NCBI GenBank assembly: GCA_905221605.1
Contig: CAJNDS010001302.1
Span: forward strand, 391,501-447,500
Length of the DNA stretch: 56,000 nt
Direction: 5' to 3'
Origin: Symbiodinium natans
Lineage: Eukaryota; Sar; Dinophyceae; Suessiales; Symbiodiniaceae
Part shown: piece after piece, positions 1 through 9,100 of the stretch
How the letters are laid out: every line of letters begins with the position of its first letter
Position numbering within the stretch: position 1 is the stretch's first letter
The notes under the pieces: generated by a model
Told to the model about the DNA's origin: nothing
What the model saw: the letters and a program-made list of their open reading frames with translations, nothing else
Databases searched by the model: none
Position numbers and translations under genes: made by a program

Positions 1-1023
1 TCAGGTGGAGCGCATCGACTGTCCTTCCTGTCCTGCGCAGTGTGGGTCAGCCCTTAACTTAGACTCTAAACCCGAAACCTTTGGTTTAGGGTTTAGGGTT
101 TAGGGTTTAGGGTTTAGGGTTTAGGGTTTAGGGTTTAGGGTTTAGGGTTTTGGATATCTTCCCATCTGCAGGATGTAGCTGTGGACGTTGGCGCCAGCGA
201 GGCCCGTTGGTTGCTTGAGCATGTGGATTGTGAGAACTCTCTCATGTTCGAGCAGAAGATGCGCCCGAACCCCAAACCTCAAAACCCAAAGTCCCAAGCC
301 CTAAGCCCTAAACCCTAAACCCTCAACCCTAAACCCTGGTAGATGGCCCCCTTCAACTCCTTCAACTCCTCCATCTCCTCGAAATGCCCTCAACCTGGTT
401 TCTACGGAGGCCTCCTCACAGTACCTGGGGAAGGGGCTGCGAGTCTAGGGCGCCTTAAGAATTAGGGTTTAGGGTTTAGGGTTCAGGGTTCAGGGTTTAG
501 GGTTTAGGGCTAGGGTTTAGGGTTTAGGGTTAAGGGTTAGGGTTTAGGGTTTAGGGTTTAGGGTTTAGGGTTTAGGGTTTAGGGTTTAGGGCTTAGGCCC
601 AGCAAAGTTCCTCCGCTCCTAAGCAACACCCCCCCCCAAAAGCCGATAAAATCCCTAAACACCAGGTTCGTCTCAACCAGCGAGGGCGCGCCATCGTTCT
701 GCCACTGCTAGGGCCTGAGTCTTGAGAATGTTCAGGGTTTAGGGTTTAGGGCTAGGGTTTAGGGCTTAGGCTTCAGATTTCAGGGCTTTGGGGTTAGGGT
801 TTAGGGTGAGGTCTGGAGCTGGGTTTAGGGCCACAAAGGTTTAGTAGGGACCTTCAGAGTCTGTTGGGATTCCCGATATCCCAGAAACCTCAACCACCCC
901 CTGAGGCCCAAACTCTTGTGCCGGGTTGCCGGCTCAGCTCTGTGAGTACGTCTTTGCAGGCCTTCAAAGGCTTTTCGTTCCTTAATCCCCAAACCCTAAA
1001 CCCTAAACCCTAAACCGTAAACC

Positions 1024-1165
1024 CTAGAGACCCTCGGCAACATCTTCCGAGTCCGCAGAGCCTTCCCAAAACCCTGAACCCTAAACCCTAGACCCTAAAT
1101 AAACCCTAGACCCTAGACCCTAAACCCTAGAGACCCTCGGCAACATCTTCCGAGTCAGCAGAGCC
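1024..1165. repeat. Tandem duplication of a 39-bp island
   Basis: The island at 1024-1062 is repeated at 1127-1165 with a single visible substitution (GTCCGCAG versus GTCAGCAG). Telomere-type repeats separate the copies. On the minus strand each copy reads as 12 codons and a stop. It looks like a local duplication of island plus array. Confidence 0.8.
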
Positions 1166-1442
1166 TAAACCCTAAACCCTAAACCCTAAACCCTAGACCC
1201 TAGACCCTAAACCCTGAACTCTAAACCCTAAACCGCCGTGCAGGCCCGCAGACCTCGCCAAAGATGTGCAGGGTCGTGGCCCCCAGGGCCAGGGGGGGAG
1301 GGTTCAGGGCTTCCCTGTGATGCGGTTTAGGGTTTAGGGTTTAGGGTTTAGGGTTTAGGGTTTAGGGGTTAGGGTTTAGGGTTTACGGTTTAGGGTTTAG
1401 GGCTTAAGGGTGTAGGGTTTCGGGTTTAAGGGTTTGGTGGGT

Positions 1443-1538
1443 TTAGGAGGCCTCCCAAGACTGTTTGAAAGACCCCAGGGGCGATATGGAGACTTCTTCT
1501 TCAATTTGCACTTTAAGCTGTTTCGGGCCCAACCCAGG
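1443..1538 (-). other. Exon-like minus-strand ORF, 31 codons (unassigned)
   Basis: This is the longest minus-strand reading in the left edge: 31 open codons ending at TAA, where the stop is formed at the junction with a TTTAGG motif (GCC TCC TAA). The product would be rich in K, Q, E and S. No family is recognised. It may be a last exon or a chance ORF; the neighbouring islands also read on the minus strand. Confidence 0.25.
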
Positions 1539-1625
1539 GCTGAACCCTAAACCCTAAACCCTAAACCCTAAACCCTAAACCCTACACCCTAAACCCTAAA
1601 CCCTAAACCCTAAACCCTAAACCCT

Positions 1626-1630
1626 AAACC
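1626..1630 (+). other. Target-site duplication of LTR element 1, left copy (AAACC)
   Basis: AAACC directly precedes the 5' LTR and recurs directly after the 3' LTR at 10683-10687. Five bp is the usual Ty1/copia target duplication. The target is part of a CCCTAAA array, so the element inserted into telomere-type DNA. Confidence 0.85.
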
Positions 1631-1753
1631 TGTTTAGATTTGTAGGTGTCACACAACATGTTTCACAATGAGTGAGCATACACATGCGACATTGGCTCAA
1701 GCCGTCAAAAGTGATTGCACCTGCAGTGTTAGTTCTGCCTTAAACTCCGTTCA
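1631..1753 (+). repeat. 5' LTR of element 1
   Basis: This 123-bp copy is identical to 10560-10682 and has the canonical TG...CA ends. It is unusually short for copia. It contains TTGGCTCAAG at 1692-1701, which equals the last ten bases of the dinoflagellate spliced leader. Promoter and R/U5 limits cannot be placed by eye. Confidence 0.95.
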
Positions 1754-1765
1754 TGGTAGCGGAGC
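1754..1765 (+). other. Primer-binding site of element 1 (3' end of an initiator-type tRNA)
   Basis: TGGTAGCGGAGC abuts the LTR. Its complement, GCTCCGCTACCA, would be a tRNA 3' end with CCA and an acceptor stem in which the tRNA starts with A and pairs with U72, the hallmark of eukaryotic initiator Met tRNA. This is conventional whole-tRNA priming. The primer tRNA is not in the window. Confidence 0.8.
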
Positions 1766-1776
1766 TGTCGGTTTGA

Positions 1777-1995
1777 ATGGACAGCAGACGCGACCTTGCT
1801 GACGAAAGTGCTGAAAGTGACAACGAAGGTTTTGCTGTGGTGCAAGCTCCCGCTGTGCACCGCTGGGAACGCTTGATCCGTTTACTCTATCGGATTAGGC
1901 GACTGCAAAGGATTTGGGGCCTCCTGGGCCAGCATCTCCAGACTTTCGTCCAAAGCAGCGAGTTCCGCCGTCGGCTGGCTAATCGTTTGCGATGA
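1777..1995 (+). CDS. Small leader ORF overlapping gag start (72 codons, hypothetical)
   Basis: A 72-codon ORF begins 23 bp after the LTR and ends in a TGA that overlaps the gag start codon as ATGA (1992-1995). The product has an acidic N-terminus and an Arg-rich, amphipathic C-terminal half. It could be translated before gag with reinitiation at ATGA, or be a frameshifted N-terminal extension of Gag. It matches no family I know. Confidence 0.4.
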   Translation: MDSRRDLADESAESDNEGFAVVQAPAVHRWERLIRLLYRIRRLQRIWGLLGQHLQTFVQSSEFRRRLANRLR

Positions 1996-3281
1996 GCAGC
2001 CAGGAACAGCAACAGGCACAAGTGACTGCAGCGCAAGTGATGCAGGAGCTTGTGAATCTGAGAAACGAACTCACAAGGCAATGCGAAGAGAATGATCGGC
2101 TAAGGGCCGAGCAAAGCACAGCACTTGAGCGAGTACGGCAAGAGAGTGCAGCTCAAGTTGCGGAAGTGCGAGCACAGGCGCATACGGCAGTGCAGCAGGC
2201 GACGGCTCAGATGGGCATGATGCCACAGTTGGTGAGCGACATGGTCAAGTCGAACAAGGAACTGGTTGAGGCCATGGCAAAGAAAGGAGGACCAAACGAG
2301 AAGCTCTGTTTGGTCGACACAAAGGGCCTGGGAAAGCCGACGACCTTCTCAGGTGAGAGTGAACAGTTCCTACCATGGAGGCATCGAATGTCGAGCTACG
2401 TTTGTTCGATCCACCATGATCTGCAAGAAGTTCTAGAGTGGCTCGAAGAGAGGGAGAAGCCATTCTCCTCGGAGGAGTTGGACACAGCCTTTGGAGAAAA
2501 GGCGTTGGAGGCGGATCGAGTTCCCAGACTGCAAGAAAAGTCGAGGGAGCTCGCGAACGCGCTCCAAATGGTTACCTCGAAGGAACCATTTACGATCGTG
2601 TGCAATTGCCAGAACAACGGGTTCGAGGCATGGAGACGCCTTGCGAGGCGATACGATCCTGCGACTGCAAGCAGGAAGCGCACGATGTTGAGAGCGATTA
2701 TATCGCCCCAGAAGCAGAAGCTGGAGAATCTCCCTCAGGCCATCGAAGAATGGGCCGACGCTGTGCGCACTTACGAGAAGCGCAAGGACAGCACAGGGCG
2801 ACGAACGACCCTGGCTGATGAGATAAAGATGGCAGCACTGGAGGCAATGTTGCCACAGGAGCTGGAGTCTCACATCCAGTTGAACCAGAGCCGGTTCTCC
2901 ACGTACGACGACGTGCTCGACGAGGTGACTCGCTTCATCGAGTACAAGACAGGAAAGAGTCTGAAGGTGATTTCTGCAGCCGCAGCCAGTGCGGCGAGCA
3001 AGGATGATCCTATGGACCTGTCGTATGTGGAGAAAGGCAAAGGAAAAGGAGCAAGCAAGGTCGTGTGCCACAACTGCGGCAGGAGCGGACACTATGCCCG
3101 CGACTGCTGGAGCAATGGAGGCAAAGGTTCGCAGCAGCAACGGGGCTCACCCAAAGGTCCAGGGCAACAAGGAGGAAAACCAAGCAGCAAAGGAGGAAGA
3201 GGGAGCCCCAAAGGAGGAAAGGACAAAGGAAAAGGTAAGAAAGGAAAAGGCAAAAAAGGGAAAAGGCAAGAAAGGTGGTAA
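1992..3281 (+). CDS. Gag-like capsid/nucleocapsid protein (element 1)
   Basis: The 429-codon ORF starts with a Gln/Glu-rich coiled coil (about residues 5-85). A helical copia-type Gag region follows (about 115-330, with the W-x-x-W/F-style core and the tract EEWADAVRTYEKRK). A zinc knuckle CHNCGRSGHYARDC (CX2CX4HX4C) starts at C359, and a long G/K/S-rich basic tail ends the ORF. The product should form virus-like particles and bind element RNA in the cytoplasm. The stop at 3279-3281 looks secondary: removing one G from the GGG at 3258-3260 restores the repeating K-G-K pattern and opens the next segment in frame +1. The start at 1992 is chosen because the coiled coil begins there. Confidence 0.85.
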   Translation: MSSQEQQQAQVTAAQVMQELVNLRNELTRQCEENDRLRAEQSTALERVRQESAAQVAEVRAQAHTAVQQATAQMGMMPQLVSDMVKSNKELVEAMAKKGGPNEKLCLVDTKGLGKPTTFSGESEQFLPWRHRMSSYVCSIHHDLQEVLEWLEEREKPFSSEELDTAFGEKALEADRVPRLQEKSRELANALQMVTSKEPFTIVCNCQNNGFEAWRRLARRYDPATASRKRTMLRAIISPQKQKLENLPQAIEEWADAVRTYEKRKDSTGRRTTLADEIKMAALEAMLPQELESHIQLNQSRFSTYDDVLDEVTRFIEYKTGKSLKVISAAAASAASKDDPMDLSYVEKGKGKGASKVVCHNCGRSGHYARDCWSNGGKGSQQQRGSPKGPGQQGGKPSSKGGRGSPKGGKDKGKGKKGKGKKGKRQERW

Positions 3282-3720
3282 GAACAAGAAACACGTAGGA
3301 AACATAGAAGAAGGAGGAGAGAACACAGGAGAAGGAAACCAGGACGAGAACTGGCAGGAAGGAGAAGAGGATGAAGGCTGGGAAGACGGAGACTGGGGAG
3401 AAACCTGGGAGGACGGTTGGGAGGAAGCAGAAACAAACAACCTCTACGTGGGAGCGTTAGAAAGAGAGAGCCCGAAGAGAGAGAAAGAGAAGAAGAAGAA
3501 AGAGTCGAAGCCAGACCCCGGCAGTCGTGGCTCAAGTAGGGAAGAGGGCTCCGGCCCGACCGTGCTTGGGGCCATGGCGCCAAAGAACCCGAAAAGGAAG
3601 GTTCCTCCAAAGGAGGAAAAAGACGAGGATGAAAAGGAGCTGGAAGCTCTGGAAGAGCAAATGGACAGAGCAAGGGGTCAGTTCCAAGACCTGAAGGAAG
3701 AGACGTTCCCGCGGCGAGGT
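3261..3720 (+). pseudogene. Gag-Pro linker segment, displaced frame (element 1)
   Basis: Coding character moves from the gag frame to frame +1 at about 3258. The segment continues the K/G repeats, then has a strongly acidic, Trp-rich stretch (about 3310-3440, repeated W-E-D-G/W-E-E units) and a Lys/Glu-rich coiled coil (about 3590-3710). It reads as a disordered spacer between nucleocapsid and protease. It has no start of its own and is best taken as part of a once-continuous Gag-Pro-Pol. Confidence 0.6.
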
Positions 3721-4005
3721 GCCAGGGCAGTCCAGCTTCGGAGCGTTTTCGTCTTCGTCGCGAGGACCTCCGGAGAGAGTGCGCGAGCCAAAGGCCGGAA
3801 AGAAAGAGGAGAAGAAGGAGGTGAGGTCTAAGGCTTTGGACACGGCACCCTGGAAGCGCGTTTCGCGCTACCGGGAGCCACCAGTGCCTGAGCCCAAGAC
3901 CCCTCCAAAGGCGAAGCAAGAAAGGCCGAGAACACCGCCGAAGTCACAACCGCCTTCCAGGACCAAAAGTCCGCTTCTCAAGCCGAAGGTAGAGCCAAAG
4001 AGAAC
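3710..4005 (+). pseudogene. Proline/lysine-rich linker segment, second displaced frame (element 1)
   Basis: From about 3710 the coding pattern moves to another frame (ORF 3719-4087): a Ser-rich stretch and then P/K/E repeats. Near 4006 a repeated unit lacks two bases: AACAGCCAAAG in the first copy against AACAGAACCAAAG in the tandem copy about 50 bp downstream. This 2-bp deletion puts the sequence into the frame used by the protease ORF. It is likely one broken linker rather than a separate gene. Confidence 0.55.
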
Positions 4006-4097
4006 AGCCAAAGTCACCACCTTCGAAGCCAAAGGTAGAGCCGAAGAGAACAGAACCAAAGTCACCACCTTCGAAGCCTCCACCTAGAAGTGAAGAA

Positions 4098-6143
4098 GTG
4101 CAGCCAAGAAGCGAAGAGGTGGAGAGACAACTTGCTACCACAGCGCCGAAGTGGGGAGCCTCAAGGAGCCAAAGACCTGTGGCGAAGGCAAAGCCAAAGC
4201 TTCTAAGGAGTCCGGCGTCTTGGGCAGGAATGCGCTTCAGGGAACGTGTGGCCCACCAAGATGCCATACGAGACAAGAAGCCCAGAGGCACCGTCGGGGA
4301 GTCCTTACTGAAGAAGCAAGGCGAGGCCTGCTCCACCTGCGTGTCGAGGCGACTAAAGTTCAGGAGCAAAGCGTCCCTTCTGCTGAAGAAGAGGATGAAA
4401 GAGTACAAGGCAGCAGCTGCAAAAGCAGCGGGCTCCCACTACGCCAGGAAGGTTTTCGAAAGAGAAAAGCTTGTGAGGGCCGACAGGCCCAGCAAGGCTG
4501 AACTGAGGAGTGCAAAGGTAGCCGAGAAGGTGAAGCAAAGGGAGGAAGAAGCCGCTGGTGAAGAAGAAGAAGAAGACAAGTTTTCCTTGGAGCCGGAGAG
4601 CTCCGAGGACGAAAGCGACTTCGAGGATGACCCTCCAAGCGAGGGGCCCGAGGAACCCAAGAAGGAAGAAAAGAAGAAGCCACCAAAGCAGGAAGAAGGA
4701 ACCGAAGGAGCAACCGCGATCACGGCAAGCACCTCGAGCAGCATGCAGAGGATGCTAGCGTCGGGTCTTATGGAGACCAACCGTGCGAACCTCGCGGTCT
4801 TGGACCAGAGGATCGCGACAAAGAGAGAGAAGCTCGAGGGACGCGGCAGTGACCCAGAGCTGGAAGCCGAGATCGCGAGCCTGGAAGACGAGCGGAAGCG
4901 CCTGAAAGAGGAGCGTGAGCGCCTCAGGGCGCAGCAAGCGGGCGTGAAGAAAAAGGAACCCGAACACCGCAGAGACCAGTCGGTGCACGACGTGCGCTAC
5001 AAACGCCAAGTGGAAAAGGGAGACAGCCACTGGAAGGCTTGGCGTGCGGAAAAGGGACGAAGGAGAGCGCAAGAGCACAGACGCAGCGGTGTGGGCGAAA
5101 GAGCAAAGGAGAGGATCGAGGCCGACAAGAAGTGGCACGCCCGGCACGACGTGAAAGTGAAAAAGGGCGACTTCCGCGATAACCAGAAGGAAGAGGTCGA
5201 CGGCATCGACACGGAGGTTATCCACAGCGATGGGACGGAGGCCAAGCCCGAGCGGCGAAAGGACTACCGCCCCCTCACGAAAGCCGAAAGGACGAGCCAC
5301 CGCGTGGATGCCGACGACGAGGAGGAGCTCTACCGGAAGGAGCTCGAAAAGCAGGAAAGGCCGAAGGCGACCGGGCGCTACTCGGCGGACCCGTCGATTG
5401 CGGCCGAGCAGAAGAAGAAGAGGAACCAAAAGAGAAACCAAAGGCGCAACAAGCTGAAGAGGAAGCTTGGGTCGACCTGGGATCCAGAGCACAAAGGAAA
5501 GAAGAAGGTCAAGAAAAGCGAAGACGACGACGAAGAGACTGTGCACTGTGAAGACTACGACGACCGCCGCGACCCAAGAGGAGAAGACCCGGAGGACCCG
5601 GGCGAAGGAGGCGTGCGCCAATCGGTGCACAGCTTCGAGACCGTGGATGCTGCCAGCCTGGGCGCTTCGCCAGGCGTGGCTAGCGTCGAGGTCAACTTTG
5701 ACACGGGAGCGGCCGTGACCGTTCTGCCTGAGAAGTACGTGACGCAGCCAAAGGACAACGGCGTCCGCTACAAGACGGCGTCAGGTGAGGCGCTGAAAGA
5801 CCAAGGAAAAGCCGAGGTCACCGGCACTTTGTCGGGAGGCCGTGGGGCTACGATCACCGGCCGAGGCGCCGGGGTCCACCGCATACTCCTGTCAGGAGCA
5901 CAGGCGTGCAAGACGCATTTTGCGTTTCTGCACGGAACAGGAGGCTTGCTGGTCCCAAAAGGAACTGCTTTCGCTAAGGAGGCCGACGAGGCGTTGCGCC
6001 AGTTGGCTTGGAAGCACAAGGGTGTCGGAACCAAGATGCAAGTGAAGAACGGCATCTACGTGTTTCCTCTGCAAGACGAGAAGAAAGGAGTGAAGGGCGG
6101 AAGCAAGGGCCAAGACGGCCTGGGTTTCACGGGGCGTCCGTAG
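4098..6143 (+). CDS. Linker plus aspartic protease segment of the polyprotein (element 1)
   Basis: The 681-codon ORF opens at about 4008; the first ATG is at 4098. Residues 1-510 are a highly charged Lys/Arg/Glu-rich region with predicted coiled coil (about 210-285), unusually long for copia. The retropepsin active site is F-D-T-G-A with D535, followed by TVLP and a flap-like Gly-rich segment. The protease would act as a dimer to release Gag and Pol products. The ORF stops at 6141-6143, and the coding pattern continues in another frame through Pol. The junction between 6110 and 6140 is a fourth break. Confidence 0.8.
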   Translation: MQPRSEEVERQLATTAPKWGASRSQRPVAKAKPKLLRSPASWAGMRFRERVAHQDAIRDKKPRGTVGESLLKKQGEACSTCVSRRLKFRSKASLLLKKRMKEYKAAAAKAAGSHYARKVFEREKLVRADRPSKAELRSAKVAEKVKQREEEAAGEEEEEDKFSLEPESSEDESDFEDDPPSEGPEEPKKEEKKKPPKQEEGTEGATAITASTSSSMQRMLASGLMETNRANLAVLDQRIATKREKLEGRGSDPELEAEIASLEDERKRLKEERERLRAQQAGVKKKEPEHRRDQSVHDVRYKRQVEKGDSHWKAWRAEKGRRRAQEHRRSGVGERAKERIEADKKWHARHDVKVKKGDFRDNQKEEVDGIDTEVIHSDGTEAKPERRKDYRPLTKAERTSHRVDADDEEELYRKELEKQERPKATGRYSADPSIAAEQKKKRNQKRNQRRNKLKRKLGSTWDPEHKGKKKVKKSEDDDEETVHCEDYDDRRDPRGEDPEDPGEGGVRQSVHSFETVDAASLGASPGVASVEVNFDTGAAVTVLPEKYVTQPKDNGVRYKTASGEALKDQGKAEVTGTLSGGRGATITGRGAGVHRILLSGAQACKTHFAFLHGTGGLLVPKGTAFAKEADEALRQLAWKHKGVGTKMQVKNGIYVFPLQDEKKGVKGGSKGQDGLGFTGRP

Positions 6144-9100
6144 ACGGTGTAAGGCCCAACGGGCTTAGCGTTTCACCCCTAGACGAAGAGGCTGAGATGG
6201 TTGAGGAAGCGGCCAAAAGGAAAGCCGCCGGAAAGGCAACGCTCAAGGTGTTAGCCAAGGAAGACAAGAAGAAAGAGAGAGAGCGAGAGAAGAAAGAGAG
6301 GAAAACGACACAACAAGGAGCAAGCGCAAGCATACAAGTGCCAGCAGCAGCGCCAGCAGCACAACAGCAACAACAGCAGCAGCAGCCAAGCGAGGAAAAA
6401 GGAGGCACTGAAGACGACCGCTTTGCCGAGGAGCCGGAGGCTCCAGGCGAAGAACAACAGAGGGCGATAGTGCCGAAGAGCCCAGACCAGCCAACGGCTG
6501 ACCAGATCGCACAGCACGAAGCCTCGGGGCACGCGGTGCACCGTTCCTGGTGCGTCCACTGCCAGAGAGCGCGAAAGATGGTGAATCCACATTACCGGAT
6601 TCGGAGAGCCGAACTTGAGACATCTTTGCCGACGCTACACATGGACTACTTCTTCCTGGGCAAAGAAAAGCAGGAAGACGACGTGATGCCGCACCTGGTG
6701 GTTCGGTGCGACAAAACGCAGCGCACTTGGGCAACTTCGTTGCCCGAGAAAGGCACGCATGCGTACAACGTCACGTGGTTGGCCAGCGTGATACGCGAGG
6801 CCGGATGGAAGAGGATGTGTTTATTCTCAGATAATGAACACGCCCTCCGTGCGCTCAAACTCAAGGCCTCCGAAGAAGTCCAAAATGTAGTGTTCGACTT
6901 GAGAGAGAGTCCTACAAGTACGGAACACGAGAATGCGCCATCGAACGGCATAGCCGAGGCCGCAGTGAGAGAGGTGAAGCGAATGGTCCGAGCTATCCTG
7001 TCGGAGCTGGAGACAAAGCTTAAGATCGAGGTGGGCGTGGACCACCCGATTCTCGCCTGGATCGCGAGGCATGCAGCGTTCTTGATGACACGTTTTCGCA
7101 TTGGCGAAGACGGGAAGTCAGCTTACGAAAGGACGCTGGGCCGACCGTGGAGGCGACCTACCATTGTCTTTGGCGAACAGGTGATGTTCAAGCCAGTTGG
7201 TTCGAGACACAAGCGAGGAAGCCTAGATGCAAGAGTTTGCATGGGACGTTACGTCGGAACTGCGTCGAGGAACGCAGACTTGCTGATCATGACGTCCGAG
7301 GGTATATCCCGGGGCCACTCCTTGCACAGGAGGCCCGAGGATGAGAAATGGCCTGTTGAAGGTTTCGACGTGCTACGCGGATTGCCTTGGAGGATGTCCG
7401 GTCCACAAGAGCGAGCGTCGCCCAACCGAGTTGGTATGCCCGCTCTCGAAGGCGAACAACCCGCGCCACAACACCGAGACTTCAAGGCACGCAACCTGTA
7501 CGTCATGAAGTCCGACATTGAGCTGTACGGCTACACGCCTCAGTGTCCGGGATGCGATGCGCAGCTGATGGGTCTCCCGCAGCGAGCGCACAATGACGAG
7601 TGCAGGATGAGAGTGCAGAGAAGACTGCAAGAAACCGACGAGGGAAAAGAAAGAGTGAAAAGGGCCCAAGAGCGAGTTGAAAAGGACTACGGAAAGCGGG
7701 TCAAAAGAGACCAACCCGCGCTGGAAGGAAGACCTGCCCCCGACGCAATGGATGTTGCAGCAGAGGAAGCGGCAGGCGCACCTTTGTCCAGACCAATGGA
7801 GGTCGAGGACCGCGCCGAGCCGAAACAGCGGAAGCGCGCAGCGTCCAAGGACGTCGAGGACCTTTACCGGGAAGAGCCCAGCACGAGGGCTACCGATGGT
7901 CCAGATGTCGAGGTCATTGGAGTACACGTGCAAGGGGGAGCAAGTGGCTCTGCAGGACCCGGCCTGGACCACTCACGCCAACAAGCACGAGCAGATGCAG
8001 AAATGTACGACGCAGCAACGGCGAATCCGCCGCCAGCCAACGAGGAAGTGCGAATGAACTTGATTACGCGGATGTTCGAACAAAAGGGGCTCAAGTGCAG
8101 CCCGACCGAAGCGAAGGCCATAAACTCTATGGTTCTACAGTTGGGAGGTAATGGCAATTCAGCTGTGCCCTGGAGCATGGTGAATGAAGGCATTATCTTG
8201 CCAATGGACCAAGAGCCGCCGATGTTCGCTCAGGCTGAGCATTTGCGTTTCTTCGAAAAGCTGGAACAAGTGAAGCCAAAGCTTCTGGTGGGCAAGCTGC
8301 CCACTGGACCCTTCCAGTCAGTACAACGTGCTTTCGACATGACCAACAAGATTGGAGTCGAGACCAGACGCGGAAATTTGAGGAAGGCCCGATCTCAACT
8401 GGGGCTTTGCTTTGAGGCCTTCGAGGCACAGAAGGAAGCCGGAAACTACTTCCTCTATGAGTGCCCAAGGGGAACTAAGTCCTGGGAGCATGAACTTGCT
8501 CAAAGGATGGGTTCGTACTTGGTTGAAGGCCCAATGTGCAAGTGGAAAGTTGACGAAAGTGGAAAAATGATTGCAGGCCAATCCGGCAAGAAGCGAACCC
8601 GCTGGATTACTAATTCGGCGACGGTTGCAACAGCGCTGGAAAAGCTATGCAAGGGCAATGCGAAGGTGTGGAACCGAACGCTAAGCTTCAAGGAGGGGAT
8701 CGTGACGGCCAAGGCCGAGTATCCTCCGAAGCTTGAAAGAGCACTACTGGCAGGAGTGCGAGCACAACTGGTTCTGGATGGAGAAATGAAGGAGGTGGGC
8801 CATGTGGGTGGACCTGACCCACACGAGGAGCCACCGCTCGAAGAGTATCTCCATGATACCTTACCCAAGGCTGGGCAGCTTCACGTAAGCGAGCCCGTCA
8901 TAGACGCAAACACAGGGGCACAACTTGATGCCAGAAAGGTTGCGGAAGCAAGAGCGTCAGAACTTGCCTGGGTGAAAAAGCAAGGTGTGTACGAGAAAGT
9001 CGAAGAGAGCGTGTGTTGGGACGAAACAGGTCGTCCGCCCATAACCTTGAAGTGGGTAGACCGCAACAAAGGGGATGATGTTCGGGAAAACTACCGCAGT

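Larger units (their letters stand above)
1..1630. repeat. Telomere-type repeat arrays with exon-like islands (left edge)
   Basis: TTTAGGG arrays lie at about 92-150, 462-598 and 1323-1400; CCCTAAA arrays lie at about 986-1022, 1075-1125, 1166-1235 and 1543-1630. Orientation switches every 100-300 bp. Between them are non-repetitive islands that read as protein mainly on the minus strand: 157-264, 336-386 (acceptor CCTTCCCCAG just upstream), 663-707 (followed on the minus strand by a GTGTTTAGGG donor), 896-961, 1236-1292 and 1443-1538 (31 codons then TAA). They could be exons of one minus-strand gene, but each is short enough to be open by chance and I recognise no domain. Confidence 0.5.

Noticed and set aside
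1-1630. Chromosome end (true telomere) at the window edge
   Set aside because: Arrays switch orientation many times, are interrupted by unique islands and continue through the whole 56 kb; a real end would be one-sided and gene-free.
3251-3261. Programmed -1 frameshift at AAAAAAG in element 1 gag
   Set aside because: The slip needed is +1 rather than -1, and the codon phase is GGC AAA AAA GGG. An extra G relative to neighbouring repeats fits better.
3092-3919. 275-codon minus-strand ORF opposite the gag-pro linker
   Set aside because: Shadow of the purine-rich Lys/Glu/Gly coding strand; Leu/Ser/Pro-rich with no domain.
4755-5630. 291-codon minus-strand ORF opposite the protease ORF
   Set aside because: Shadow of the charged coding strand; no recognisable motif and no flanking signals.
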